Source: Sphaerisporangium fuscum (GTDB lineage Bacteria > Actinomycetota > Actinomycetes > Streptosporangiales > Streptosporangiaceae). From it: DNA of 64,000 nt. Position numbers and translations under genes: made by a program. Positions 25,792 to 34,300 of the stretch are shown here, in pieces (position 1 is the first letter of the stretch; each line of letters opens with the position of its first letter). The stretch spans positions 124,001-188,000 of the forward strand of contig NZ_JAHDTF010000018.1 in the NCBI RefSeq assembly GCF_018531465.1, read 5' to 3'. A model generated the notes under the pieces. The model was given only the letters and a program-made list of their open reading frames with translations, did not search any database and was not told the origin of the DNA.

Positions 25792-26727
25792 ATGAATGAC
25801 ACCCTCACCGCGTGCGGCAGGGTCGAAGCCGGGACACCGGCGAAGTCCGAGCGGCTGGGGCTCACCTTCCTGCTGGGCACCGGCCGCTGCGGATCCACTC
25901 TCCTTTACGAGGTGCTGGCCCGCCATCCTCAGGTCGGTTTCCCCACCAACCTGGACGACCGGTTGCGGCGGGTGCCCCGGGCGGCCAGGTCGCTCGGGGC
26001 GGCGATGCACCGCTGGTCGTCCCCGAGCTTCCCGCCGAAGCGGGTGCGGCCGAGCGAGGTGCAGGCCGCCCTGGCGCGCGACGTCTCCCCCGCGATCGTC
26101 GACCCGTTCCGGGAGCTGGTGGCGGCGGACGTCACGCCGTGGCTCGCGCGGCGGACGGCGGCGTTCTTCCGGGACCGGGCGGCGACCCAGGGGGTGGACC
26201 ACTACGTGCACAAGTTCACCGGCTGGTCGCGGGCGACGTTCCTGCACGAGGTCTTCCCCGCGGCCCGGTTCGTGCACATCGTGCGGGACGGGCGGGCGGT
26301 GGCCAACTCGTGGCTGCAGATGTCGTGGTGGCGCGGCCACCTGGGCCCGGCCGGCTGGCACTGGGGGCCGCTGCCGGAGGCGTACGCCCGCGAATGGGAC
26401 CGGGAGGGCCGCTGCATGGTCCACCTGGCCGGGATCGGCTGGAAGATCCTCATGGACGCGTACACCTCCGCCCGGGCCGGCGTTCCCGACGATCTGTGGC
26501 TCCAGGTGCGGTACGAAGACCTGGTCACCGAGCCGCACAAGCAGCTGCGCCTGATCCTGGAGTTCCTCGGCCTCCCCTGGACGCCGCGCTTCGAGCAGGG
26601 CCTCGCCCGGCAGGGGTTCACGGCCGGACGGGTCGAGGCGTTCCGCCGGGATCTGACGCCCGGCCAGGTCGAGCTGCTGAACCGTTCCCTCGGCACGCAC
26701 CTCGCCGAACTCGGCTACGCCGTCTGA
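25792..26727 (+). CDS. PAPS-dependent sulfotransferase
   Basis: The 311-residue product matches the sulfotransferase fold. The 5'-phosphosulfate loop is GTGRCGSTLL (29-38) and the 3'-phosphate site is IVRDGRAVANSW (163-174). A VRYEDLVTEPHKQL stretch near residue 245 is also typical. These enzymes move sulfate from PAPS to sugars or small molecules in the cytoplasm. CTGGAG lies 8 nt before the ATG. It heads a run with a methyltransferase, a deacetylase and a GT4 gene (25792-29556), so a glycan or its precursor is the likely acceptor. PAPS synthesis genes are not in the window. Confidence 0.87.
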   Translation: MNDTLTACGRVEAGTPAKSERLGLTFLLGTGRCGSTLLYEVLARHPQVGFPTNLDDRLRRVPRAARSLGAAMHRWSSPSFPPKRVRPSEVQAALARDVSPAIVDPFRELVAADVTPWLARRTAAFFRDRAATQGVDHYVHKFTGWSRATFLHEVFPAARFVHIVRDGRAVANSWLQMSWWRGHLGPAGWHWGPLPEAYAREWDREGRCMVHLAGIGWKILMDAYTSARAGVPDDLWLQVRYEDLVTEPHKQLRLILEFLGLPWTPRFEQGLARQGFTAGRVEAFRRDLTPGQVELLNRSLGTHLAELGYAV

Positions 26728-26758
26728 CACCGGAACCCGATCTCGACAGGGACTCGTG

Positions 26759-27388
26759 ATGAACACCGCGATGAAGCAGCTCAACAGGAAACTCATGGTG
26801 GCCAGAAGGCACGGGGTGGACAGTGTGGCGATGGCCCTGGCGGGCAGGGCGCTGCAGTTCCCCCTCGCGCTGGCCTTCGGCGGGGACAAATGGCATCTCC
26901 GGGGGTTCCACACCACCAATTACAAGAAGGTCGCGGTGCGGCTCGCCGACGCCGTCCCCGGCCGGCTGGAGGTCGTCGCCGAGGTCGGCTGCGGCCTCGG
27001 CGACGTCCTGAAGCGGATCCCCGCCCGTCGGAGGATCGGGTTCGACATCGACCGCGGCGCCATCAGGTGGGCGCGGTTCCTCCAGCGTCTGTCGCCCCGG
27101 CGCTGCGAGTTCGGCGTCGGCAGCTTCGACGCCCTGATCAGGAGCGACGCCGAGCGCATCGACCTTCTGGTCATGCTGGGCTGGTTCCACTACATGCCCG
27201 ACGAATGGATCGGCGACCAGATGCGCGCGCTGCTGGCGAGCAAGCGCGTGAGGTACCTGATGGTCGACGAGTTCCCCGAGCAGGAGGGCCGGATCAAGCG
27301 GCTCTTCGACGCCTTCGGCGAGCGCGTCGAGTGCCGGCACGACTGGCAGGACGACAAGAACCTCCTCCTCTACCGCTGCGGCGGGTGA
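26759..27388 (+). CDS. Class I SAM-dependent methyltransferase
   Basis: The 209-residue product has motif I at VAEVGCGLGDVL (about residues 71-82), then an acidic strand end in GFDIDRGAIRWA that would hold the SAM ribose, and a motif IV-like LLVMLGWFHYMP. A helix of about 50 residues precedes the fold. AGGGA stands 7 nt before ATG 26759, with an alternative GTG directly before it. It lies 31 bp after the sulfotransferase and 9 bp before the deacetylase, so it may O-methylate a sugar of the same glycan. The substrate cannot be told from sequence. Confidence 0.82.
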   Translation: MNTAMKQLNRKLMVARRHGVDSVAMALAGRALQFPLALAFGGDKWHLRGFHTTNYKKVAVRLADAVPGRLEVVAEVGCGLGDVLKRIPARRRIGFDIDRGAIRWARFLQRLSPRRCEFGVGSFDALIRSDAERIDLLVMLGWFHYMPDEWIGDQMRALLASKRVRYLMVDEFPEQEGRIKRLFDAFGERVECRHDWQDDKNLLLYRCGG

Positions 27389-27397
27389 GACCGGAAC

Positions 27398-28447
27398 ATG
27401 ACGACGGAGAACCCCTCCCGCCCCGCCTTCATCATCACGATCGACGTCGAGGCGGACGACGCGTGGAACGACCGCACGGCGGTGACGACGCGGAACGCGG
27501 CGTTCCTGCCCCGGTTCCAGACACTGTGCGAGAGGTACGGCCTGCGCCCCACCTATCTCGTCGACTGGACGATGGCGCGCAGCCCCGAGTTCCAGCAGTT
27601 CGGCCGCTCGGTGATCGAGAGCGACACGGCCGAGATCGGGATGCACCTGCACGCCTGGACCACGCCGCCCATCGTCCCGCTGACCGAGGCCGACCACCGG
27701 TACAAGCCGTTCCTGATGGACTACCCCGAAGCGGTCATGGCGGCGAAGGCGGAGACGGCGACCCGGGTCCTGGAGGACACCTTCCGGATCACCCCGGTCA
27801 GCCACCGCGCCGGACGCTGGATGCTGGACGAGAGGTACGCGAGGATCCTCATCGACCTCGGTTACCTGGCCGACTGCTCGGTGACCCCGCACGTCTCCTG
27901 GCAGGGGACCACGGGAGCGCCCGGCGGACGGGTCCAGGACTACACCCGGTTCCCGGCGGAGCCCTATTTCGTCGACCCGCGGGCCGTCGACCGGCCGGGT
28001 GACTCGCCGCTGCTGGAAGTGCCGATGACGATCGTCCGCCGCCCGCGCGGCGCGCTGACGAGCCGGGCACGCGCGCTGCTGCCCCCGGGCGGCACGGCCA
28101 GGCGGCTCGTGGACGGGCTCCTTCCGGACAGGCTCTGGTTGCGTCCGAACGGCAGGAACAGGCGCGCCATGATCGGGATCGCCCGCGGTGCGCGGCTCTG
28201 CGGTCGCGACCACGTGGAGTTCATGCTGCACTCCTCCGAGCTGATGCCGGGGGGCAGCCCGTACTTCCGGACGAGGCGGAGCGTGGAGAACCTGTACGCC
28301 GACATGGAGGCCCTGTTCGCGTTCGCCGCCCCCCGGTTCGACGGGCGGACCCTCGCCGAGTACCGCGCCCGTTTCGCCGCCCGCGCCGGACTCCCGTCCG
28401 ACCACGGCTCCCCGCCCGTGCCCATGACGCGCCGGGCCGAACGCTGA
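27398..28447 (+). CDS. Polysaccharide deacetylase-like protein (NodB-fold)
   Basis: The 349-residue product starts FIITIDVEADDAW, an early strand with Asp16, Asp20 and Asp21, and carries GMHLHAW with His83 and His85, which corresponds to the metal-binding His motif of carbohydrate esterase family 4. SHRAGRW (about residue 130) is the usual next motif. No signal peptide is seen, so it should act in the cytoplasm, unlike most CE4 enzymes. It lies between the methyltransferase and a GT4 gene. The metal motif is not the standard HSxxH, so activity is likely but unproven. Confidence 0.78.
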   Translation: MTTENPSRPAFIITIDVEADDAWNDRTAVTTRNAAFLPRFQTLCERYGLRPTYLVDWTMARSPEFQQFGRSVIESDTAEIGMHLHAWTTPPIVPLTEADHRYKPFLMDYPEAVMAAKAETATRVLEDTFRITPVSHRAGRWMLDERYARILIDLGYLADCSVTPHVSWQGTTGAPGGRVQDYTRFPAEPYFVDPRAVDRPGDSPLLEVPMTIVRRPRGALTSRARALLPPGGTARRLVDGLLPDRLWLRPNGRNRRAMIGIARGARLCGRDHVEFMLHSSELMPGGSPYFRTRRSVENLYADMEALFAFAAPRFDGRTLAEYRARFAARAGLPSDHGSPPVPMTRRAER

Positions 28448-28458
28448 GCAGGGTGACC

Positions 28459-29556
28459 ATGCACGTCTGCGAAGTGATCAAATCACTCGCCGTCGTCGGC
28501 GGCGCGGAGGTGCTGCTCGCCGAACGGCTGAGCGCGGCCCCCGTCGGCAAGCGCTACACCGTCGTGTGCATGCAGTCGGGGCCCACGGTCGTCCTGGAGC
28601 GGCTGCGCGCGAAGGGCGTGACCATCGTGGACCTCACCGCGTGCCCGCGCCCGCTCCGGCTGGCCCGGCTGCTGCGGGTGGTCCGCCGGCTGCGGCCCGA
28701 CGTGCTCAACATCCACTCCCCCCTTCCCGCGGCCGTGCTCCGGCCCGTCTCCCGGCTGTGGCGTCATCGCCCGATGCTGGTGTCGACCGTGCACAGCGTC
28801 CGGTTCAGGCTGCCGACCCTGCTGCTCGACCGGGCCACCGGGTGGCTGGACGCCCGCACCGTGGCGGTGGGCCCGCAGGTCGCCCGCAGCGTCACCACCT
28901 GGGGCGCCCGTAACCTCTCCACCCGGGTGCACGGCGTGGACGTGGCGGGGCAGCGCCGCTGGGCGGCGCAGGCGGCGGCGATCCGCAAGGAGTGGGACGT
29001 CCCGGAGGACGCCTTCCTCATCGTGCACGTCGGCAACTTCCGCCCGGTCAAGAACCAGGGCTTCCTCGTCGACGTGGCGGCGCGGCTGGCCGGCACCGAG
29101 CCGCGTGCCCTGTTCCTGCTGGCCGGCTCCGGCCCGCTGTCGGACCACATCGCGCGCCGCGTCGCCGACCTGCGGCTGGAGAACGTGCGCCTCGTCGGTC
29201 CCGTACCGCTGGCCGCCCGCCTGATCGCCTGCGCCGACCTGCTCGTGCTCTGCTCGACCTACGAAGGGCTGCCCGTCGTCATCATGGAGGCGCTCGCGGC
29301 GGGCGTCCCGGTGGTCTCCACCGATGTCGGCGGCGTGGCCGACCTCGTCGAGCCCGGCCGCAACGGCCTGCTCGTGCCGCCGGGGAGTACGGACGCGTTC
29401 GCGGAGGCGATCCGGCACGCGATGCGCCCGGACTCGCACGCGCGGCTGCGCGAGGGGGCCCTCAGCACAGGATGCGCGGACATCGCCGACACCGCCGACT
29501 GGTTCGACAAGCTGTACGAGAGCTCCCGTGCCCGCGACGGCGCCGCCCGGCGCTGA
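28459..29556 (+). CDS. GT4 family glycosyltransferase (paralogue of the 14865 gene)
   Basis: The 365-residue GT-B enzyme starts MHVCEVIKSLAVVGGAEVLL and carries VGNFRPVKNQ, LLAGSGPL and EGLPVVIMEALAAGVPVVSTD, the donor-binding signature. It resembles the 14865 product along its whole length, including the HSPLPA, TLLLDR and RVHGVD/RIHGID stretches, so the two arose by duplication. ATG 28459 is chosen over GTG 28453; AGGG lies just upstream. It ends the 25792-29556 run. Donor and acceptor are unknown. Confidence 0.88.
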   Translation: MHVCEVIKSLAVVGGAEVLLAERLSAAPVGKRYTVVCMQSGPTVVLERLRAKGVTIVDLTACPRPLRLARLLRVVRRLRPDVLNIHSPLPAAVLRPVSRLWRHRPMLVSTVHSVRFRLPTLLLDRATGWLDARTVAVGPQVARSVTTWGARNLSTRVHGVDVAGQRRWAAQAAAIRKEWDVPEDAFLIVHVGNFRPVKNQGFLVDVAARLAGTEPRALFLLAGSGPLSDHIARRVADLRLENVRLVGPVPLAARLIACADLLVLCSTYEGLPVVIMEALAAGVPVVSTDVGGVADLVEPGRNGLLVPPGSTDAFAEAIRHAMRPDSHARLREGALSTGCADIADTADWFDKLYESSRARDGAARR

Positions 29557-29608
29557 GCAGCCGAAACGCCTCCCCCGCGACGATGTGGCGTACCGCGACG
29601 ATCGGCTC

Positions 29609-29630
29609 GTCACTGACTACTATCAGTGAC
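29609..29630 (+). promoter_or_regulatory. Perfect 8-bp inverted repeat upstream of a small secreted protein gene
   Basis: GTCACTGA (29609-29616) and TCAGTGAC (29623-29630) are separated by 6 bp. The site lies 53 bp after the GT4 stop and 100 bp before the next start, in a locally AT-richer stretch followed by TATTTT. It could be an operator for the 29730 gene or a terminator for the upstream operon. Confidence 0.4.
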
Positions 29631-29729
29631 AATGATCTCTATTTTCGGAGGCCGTGACCGACGCCGTCGCACCGCGCGGCGTCGCCCCGAGGTCATGCCC
29701 GCCGGGACTCTTTACCCAAGGAGGAACGC

Positions 29730-30152
29730 ATGTCCTTGATGAGGTCCACGACCCTCGCCGTCTGCGCCCTGGCGTTCGGCGGCACGCTGGCGACGGGCAC
29801 CGCCGCGTACGCCGACCAGGGCCCGGCCGGCAAGCCGCCGGCGGTGAGGGCGGCCCAGCTCGTCGCGGCGGGCAGCACGGTACCCGGGGTGGGCTGGGAG
29901 CCCTACAAGGACAACGGGCTTTCCATCCACGTCGACACCAGTTCCGCCCACTTCTCGGGGACCCCGGTCTACACCATCTCCGTCGGCGGCACCGGCAGGC
30001 AGTGGGTGCTCTCGGGCACGAACACCATCTACAACGCCGGCCCGGCGGGGTTCGACGTCTATTTGCGCTGGGTCGACAACGGACCTCTGAAGCCCGCGAT
30101 GGCCATGATCGACAAGTGGTATGTCAACTGGATCGGGGTCGGCAGCTCGTAA
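29730..30152 (+). CDS. Small secreted protein of unknown function
   Basis: The 140-residue product has a clear signal peptide (1-28, cleavage after AAYA). The mature part is about 110 residues and begins DQGPAGKPPAVRAAQ. Its second half alternates polar and hydrophobic residues (YTISVGGTGRQWVLSG, FDVYLRWVDNG), which suggests a small beta-sandwich. It has no cysteine after the signal. AAGGAGG 5 nt before ATG is the strongest ribosome site of this region, implying high expression. A perfect palindrome lies upstream and a bidirectional terminator downstream, so it is probably a single-gene transcript. I do not recognise the family. Confidence 0.78.
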   Translation: MSLMRSTTLAVCALAFGGTLATGTAAYADQGPAGKPPAVRAAQLVAAGSTVPGVGWEPYKDNGLSIHVDTSSAHFSGTPVYTISVGGTGRQWVLSGTNTIYNAGPAGFDVYLRWVDNGPLKPAMAMIDKWYVNWIGVGSS

Positions 30153-30206
30153 GCCCCCCATCGACCGGGCAGGCGGAAGGCACTGCTCCGGAAAGCCGTG
30201 CGGTAC

Positions 30207-30237
30207 GGGCGCGGGTCACCGAGCGTGACCCGCGCCC
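30207..30237. terminator. Bidirectional hairpin terminator
   Basis: A perfect 13-bp stem (30207-30219 with 30225-30237) closes a 5-nt loop. It lies between the convergent genes ending at 30152 (plus) and 30259 (minus) and can serve both. Confidence 0.82.
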
Positions 30238-30258
30238 TGTCGTTGGCCTGGAGGCGGG

Positions 30259-31542
30259 TCACGTCAGGACCGCGCGGCGCGGCGCCTCCTCCGGCTCGGG
30301 AAGGGCGTCCGGCGGCGTGTCCACGGGATCGGGTTCGCCGGGGGAACTCCTCGTCCAGGCGACCGCGGACAGCAGGCTCGTCACCATGACCACGGGGATC
30401 CGCTGGCGGAAGATCAAGCCCATGTTGGACATGGTGGTGGCGTAGGCGACCGTGGCCGGGACGACGAACAGCAGAAGGACCAGCACGGCGCCACGCTCCC
30501 TGCGCCACAGCCGGCGGGCGCCGACCACGGCGGCGGCCAGCAGGAGGTACCACAGGCATGTGTCGATCTTGCTGAACTGCAGGGCGAAGCCCCCCGGCGT
30601 CCACGGGAACGGGGACAGGACCGTGTAGACCAGCCGGGGACCGAGAGAGTTCCAGGTGTTCCCGCCGTCGTCGAACTGGACGCCCGAACCTTGCCGCCAC
30701 CAGACGCGGGGCGTGGAGTTGGCCCTCTGCACGGCCTGCGACTGGGCGTAGTCCATCTGCTCCCGCATCATCTCGACGGGCCCGTTGTCCACGACCACCT
30801 CCGGCATGAAGGCGAGCAGGACGGCGGCCACGGTGACGGCGAACAGCGTGCGCAGCGAGATCACCCGCTTCGGCGCGATGATCCCGACGGCGAGCGGCAG
30901 CAGGCACAGGAACGTCATGTAGGGGCGCACGTTCCACAGCGCCCACAGCAGAGGGACCAGCACGAGCAGTTTGGCGAAGGTGAAGCGCCTGACGAGCGAG
31001 ACGCCGACGTACAGGGACGCCACCACGAACAGCGCGTTGAAGCCGTCCTTGAAGGTGTCGGAGGTGTGCAGCAGGAAGGCGGGCATGAACGCCAGCACGA
31101 CCAGCAACCGGAAGGCGGCCCGGTCGTCCGCGCCGACCAGGCGGGCGAACCTGTACATGATCACGCACAGCACGCAGGCGAGCAGGCCGACGAAGGCGGT
31201 GCAGGCCACCGGCGCCGGGCCGCCGCAGAGGTAGACGATGACGGCCAGGAGGTTGCTGGGCAGCGCCACCGAGAAGGGCCGCCCGGCGCTGTCGGCGGTG
31301 ACGTAGGAGAAACCGTCCAGCTTCCACTGGTCGGCGATGTCCACGGCCCAAAGCTCGTACCACAGGTTGTCGCCGCCGTACCCGATCAGGGCCCCGCGCT
31401 GCAGGACCACGTGGACGACCAGGCGGACGGCGAGCGCGAGCATCAGCACCGGGAAGACCCGTCGCGCCACCGGCGCGTCGAGGCTCACGCGTACGACGAA
31501 GGCGAGCGCCGCCACGGCCGCGACGACGACCAACAATTCCAC
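30259..31542 (-). CDS. Polytopic membrane protein, probable GT-C/ArnT-like or polymerase-like
   Basis: The 427-residue product has about 10-11 hydrophobic segments. The first large external loop holds GGDNLWYELWAVDIADQW, with acidic residues where GT-C enzymes keep their catalytic Asp/Glu. A second loop (about 255-310) is polar, and the tail is Pro/Glu-rich. GTG at 31542 follows GGGGG by 5 nt and starts directly at the first membrane segment; the frame is open further upstream but that part is polar and unconserved in character. It stands alone on the minus strand within the glycan locus. A Wzy-type polymerase is an alternative. Confidence 0.72.
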   Translation of the reverse strand: MELLVVVAAVAALAFVVRVSLDAPVARRVFPVLMLALAVRLVVHVVLQRGALIGYGGDNLWYELWAVDIADQWKLDGFSYVTADSAGRPFSVALPSNLLAVIVYLCGGPAPVACTAFVGLLACVLCVIMYRFARLVGADDRAAFRLLVVLAFMPAFLLHTSDTFKDGFNALFVVASLYVGVSLVRRFTFAKLLVLVPLLWALWNVRPYMTFLCLLPLAVGIIAPKRVISLRTLFAVTVAAVLLAFMPEVVVDNGPVEMMREQMDYAQSQAVQRANSTPRVWWRQGSGVQFDDGGNTWNSLGPRLVYTVLSPFPWTPGGFALQFSKIDTCLWYLLLAAAVVGARRLWRRERGAVLVLLLFVVPATVAYATTMSNMGLIFRQRIPVVMVTSLLSAVAWTRSSPGEPDPVDTPPDALPEPEEAPRRAVLT

Positions 31543-32058
31543 GCGAACCCCCGACGATCTGGTGACGACGCCGCAACGACCGGCAAAAGATCCCTGCCTG
31601 AGGCTGGGCACTCCGGACGACGCTAACGTCCGAAGACCTGGCAGATCATCGCAGCGCCCGCATCTGACGCGACGATGACCCGTTCCATGCGCACTCTTTC
31701 CCGCCACCGTGCCGTTCGACAGGCGACCGCCCGGTGCACGATTTCCCTCCGGATATCCCCTGAAGCGATGGAACCGGCCCGGAACGCCCATATGACGAGG
31801 GCCCAGAACAACGTCCTCCGAATGGGCGTGTTCCACCTGAACGGCCGACCGCGTCATGCCTGATATCACTTCGGACAAATCCGGGATCGCCGGTGAAGAG
31901 GCCAGGTCAGGCCGATCAGCCATGCACCGGACCACACTCCGGCCATGAGCGAGTAGCGAATACGGAAACACTTCCGAGCGGACCGCGACGGTACCGATGA
32001 ACCGAAAAACGGCGAGCTAGTTTCTTCGGCGTGACCAGGCCCACGTCAAGGAGCTGCT
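31543..32058. other. 516-bp divergent intergenic region
   Basis: This stretch separates the minus-strand membrane protein from the GT4 gene at 32059. No ORF in it has convincing coding character. It should hold two divergent promoters. Bases 31,860-32,050 are less GC-rich than the flanks, but I see no clear -35/-10 pair or repeat. Confidence 0.4.
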
Positions 32059-33279
32059 GTGAATCCAGACAGCCGGATTCGAGTCATGGAAATAATCGCC
32101 CGGTTGAACGTCGGGGGCCCGGCGACTCAGATCTCGGGGGTTGTCGAGCGGCTCGACCGGGATGAGTTCGACCACCGCCTCTACGCCGGGCACACCGAGG
32201 GAGACGAGGCGGACCATCTCCGGCTGGGCGGCCCGCTCATCAGGGACGGCCGGGAGTCCCGCGTCGGCGAGGCACGGGTGCACCCGGTGCCGGGACTCGC
32301 ACGCTCGGTCCGGCCGGCCGACGACCTACGCGCGCTCGCGCACCTCGTCGCCGAGATGCGCCGGTTCCGGCCGCACGTCGTGCACACCCGGACGGCCAAG
32401 GCCGGCGCCGTCGGCCGCCTGGCCTCCCGCCTCGCGGGCGTCGGCTCGGCCCGGGTGCACACCTTCCACGGGCATCTCCTGGACGGTTACTTCACCGGGG
32501 CCAAGCGCACGGCGTACGTGTGCTCCGAGCGTCTCCTCGCGCGGGTCTGCGACCGGCTGGTGACCGTCGGGGAACGGGTCCGCGACGACCTGCTCGCGGC
32601 GGGGATCGGCCGGCCCGGTCAGTACACCGTGATCCCCCCGGGCGTGCGCATCGGCCCGGTGCCGGGCCGCGAGGCGGCCCGGCAGGACCTCGGCCTTCCG
32701 ATGGACACGCCGGTCGTGGCCTACGTCGGACGGCTGACGCAGGTGAAGCGTCCCGACCGGCTGGTGGCCACCGCCCAGGCCGTGCTCCGTCACGTCCCCG
32801 GCTGCCGGTTCGTGGTCTGCGGGGGCGGCGAGCTCCGCGAGGAGCTCGAGGCGGCCGCGGCGCGGCTGCCCGGCTCGCTACTGCTGACCGGCTGGCGGAG
32901 CGACACCGAGACGATCTACTCCGCCGCCGACGTGGTGCTGCTCACCTCGGACAACGAGGGCACACCGCTCACCCTCATCGAGGCCGGGATGGCGGGGACC
33001 CCGGCCGTGGCCACCCGGGTGGGCAGCGTCGCCGAGGTCGTGCTGGACGGCCGGACCGGCCTGCTCGCCGGCCGTGACCCCGCCGAGCTGGCCCGGCACG
33101 TGGTGCGGCTGCTCCGCGACCCCGCCCTGGCCCGGGAGATGGGCGAGGCCGCCCGCCGGTGGACCACCTCCGCCTTCCCCGTGGAGCGCCTGGTCTCCGA
33201 CACCGAGGCCCTGTACCGCGCGGCGGCGCGCACGGCCCCGCGTCTGCCGTCGCACGAAGTCATGGAGGTGAACGGATGA
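32059..33279 (+). CDS. GT4 family glycosyltransferase (WbnK/PelF-like GT-B)
   Basis: The 406-residue GT-B enzyme starts RVMEIIARLNVGGPATQI and has VHTRTAKAGAVGRLA (acceptor half), VAYVGRLTQVKRPDRLV and DNEGTPLTLIEAGMAGTPAVAT (donor half). This form, with HTRTAKAG, is common in transferases that use UDP-linked or dTDP-linked amino sugars. GTG 32059 follows AAGGAG by 6 nt. Its stop overlaps the next ATG. It heads the run 32059-37720, which contains precursor, initiation and export-control genes. It is less similar to the 14865 and 28459 enzymes. Confidence 0.87.
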   Translation: MNPDSRIRVMEIIARLNVGGPATQISGVVERLDRDEFDHRLYAGHTEGDEADHLRLGGPLIRDGRESRVGEARVHPVPGLARSVRPADDLRALAHLVAEMRRFRPHVVHTRTAKAGAVGRLASRLAGVGSARVHTFHGHLLDGYFTGAKRTAYVCSERLLARVCDRLVTVGERVRDDLLAAGIGRPGQYTVIPPGVRIGPVPGREAARQDLGLPMDTPVVAYVGRLTQVKRPDRLVATAQAVLRHVPGCRFVVCGGGELREELEAAAARLPGSLLLTGWRSDTETIYSAADVVLLTSDNEGTPLTLIEAGMAGTPAVATRVGSVAEVVLDGRTGLLAGRDPAELARHVVRLLRDPALAREMGEAARRWTTSAFPVERLVSDTEALYRAAARTAPRLPSHEVMEVNG

Positions 33280-34244
33280 GAGTCCTGGTGACCGGCGGTG
33301 CCGGGTTCATCGGCGCGAACCTGTGCCGCGTCCTCGCCGGCCGTCCGCAGGTCGAGCGCGTCACGGTGCTGGACGACCTGAGCAGCGGCGACCCGGCCAA
33401 CCTCGACGGGCTCGACCTCGACTTCGTGCGTGGCAGCGTCCTGGACCAGGAACTGGTGAACGAGCTCGTCGCCGGCGCCACGACGGTCGTCCACCTGGCG
33501 GCCGTCCCGTCGGTGCCCCGCTCGCTGAAGGACCCGCTGACCTCGCACGCGGTCAACGCCACCGGCACCCTCCACGTCCTGGAGGCGTGCCGCCGGAGCC
33601 TGCCGCACCTGATCCTCGCCTCGTCGTCGTCGGTGTACGGCAACAGCCCGGAGACGCACAAGCACGAGGAACTGCCGGCCCGGCCGCTGAGCCCGTACGG
33701 AGCCGGCAAGCTCGCCGCCGAGGGCTACACGCTGGCCTACGCCGAGAGCTTCGGCCTGCCGGTCCTGGCCTTCCGCTTCTTCAACGTGTACGGGCCGCTC
33801 CAGCCGGCCGACCACGCCTACGCGGCGGTCGTCCCGGCGTTCGTGTCGGCGGCCCTGGAGGGCCGGCCGGTCCCGATCTACGGCGACGGCACCCAGGCCC
33901 GCGACTTCACCTATGTCGGGTCCCTGGCGCGCATCCTCGTCGAGGCGGCCGCCCGCCGAGTGACCAGCCGCACGCCCGTCAATCTCGCGTTCGGCACCCG
34001 CGTCTCCCTTCTGGAGCTGAAGGAGGCGCTCGCGAGCGTGCTCGGGCGTCCCGTCGAGGCCGACTTCCTCCCGCCGCGCCAGGGCGACATCCACGACTCC
34101 AGGTGCGCGCCGCGCCTGTTGCTGGAGCTGTTCCCCGGGCTGCGCGCCGTGCCGCTGGAGGAGGGGCTTCGCCGGACGGTGGCCTGGTTCGAGGGCCTCC
34201 CGCATTCCCCTCAGAGCCTGGAGACCAACGCGAGCATCCGATGA
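33276..34244 (+). CDS. NAD-dependent epimerase, UDP-glucose/UDP-GlcNAc 4-epimerase-like
   Basis: This 322-residue extended SDR begins RVLVTGGAGFIGANL (NAD loop) and has SSSSVYG and YGAGKLAAEGY, the catalytic Ser-Tyr-Lys set. RFFNVYGP and YGDGTQARDF are typical of GalE/WbpP-type 4-epimerases. GGAGGTG is 5 nt before the ATG, which overlaps the previous stop. If the substrate is UDP-GlcNAc, the product UDP-GalNAc could feed the UDP-HexNAc dehydrogenase at 91-1350 to make a GalNAcA donor. The sugar is inferred. Confidence 0.85.
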   Translation: MRVLVTGGAGFIGANLCRVLAGRPQVERVTVLDDLSSGDPANLDGLDLDFVRGSVLDQELVNELVAGATTVVHLAAVPSVPRSLKDPLTSHAVNATGTLHVLEACRRSLPHLILASSSSVYGNSPETHKHEELPARPLSPYGAGKLAAEGYTLAYAESFGLPVLAFRFFNVYGPLQPADHAYAAVVPAFVSAALEGRPVPIYGDGTQARDFTYVGSLARILVEAAARRVTSRTPVNLAFGTRVSLLELKEALASVLGRPVEADFLPPRQGDIHDSRCAPRLLLELFPGLRAVPLEEGLRRTVAWFEGLPHSPQSLETNASIR

Positions 34245-34300
34245 CCGACGACCGCCACCCCCTTCACCACGCATGTCCTCAAACGTCCGAAGGAGAAGCC

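Noticed and set aside
31623-31863. Small opposing frames of about 62 codons in the 31.5-32.0 kb gap
   Set aside because: No ribosome site, no conserved features and overlapping each other; treated as non-coding.
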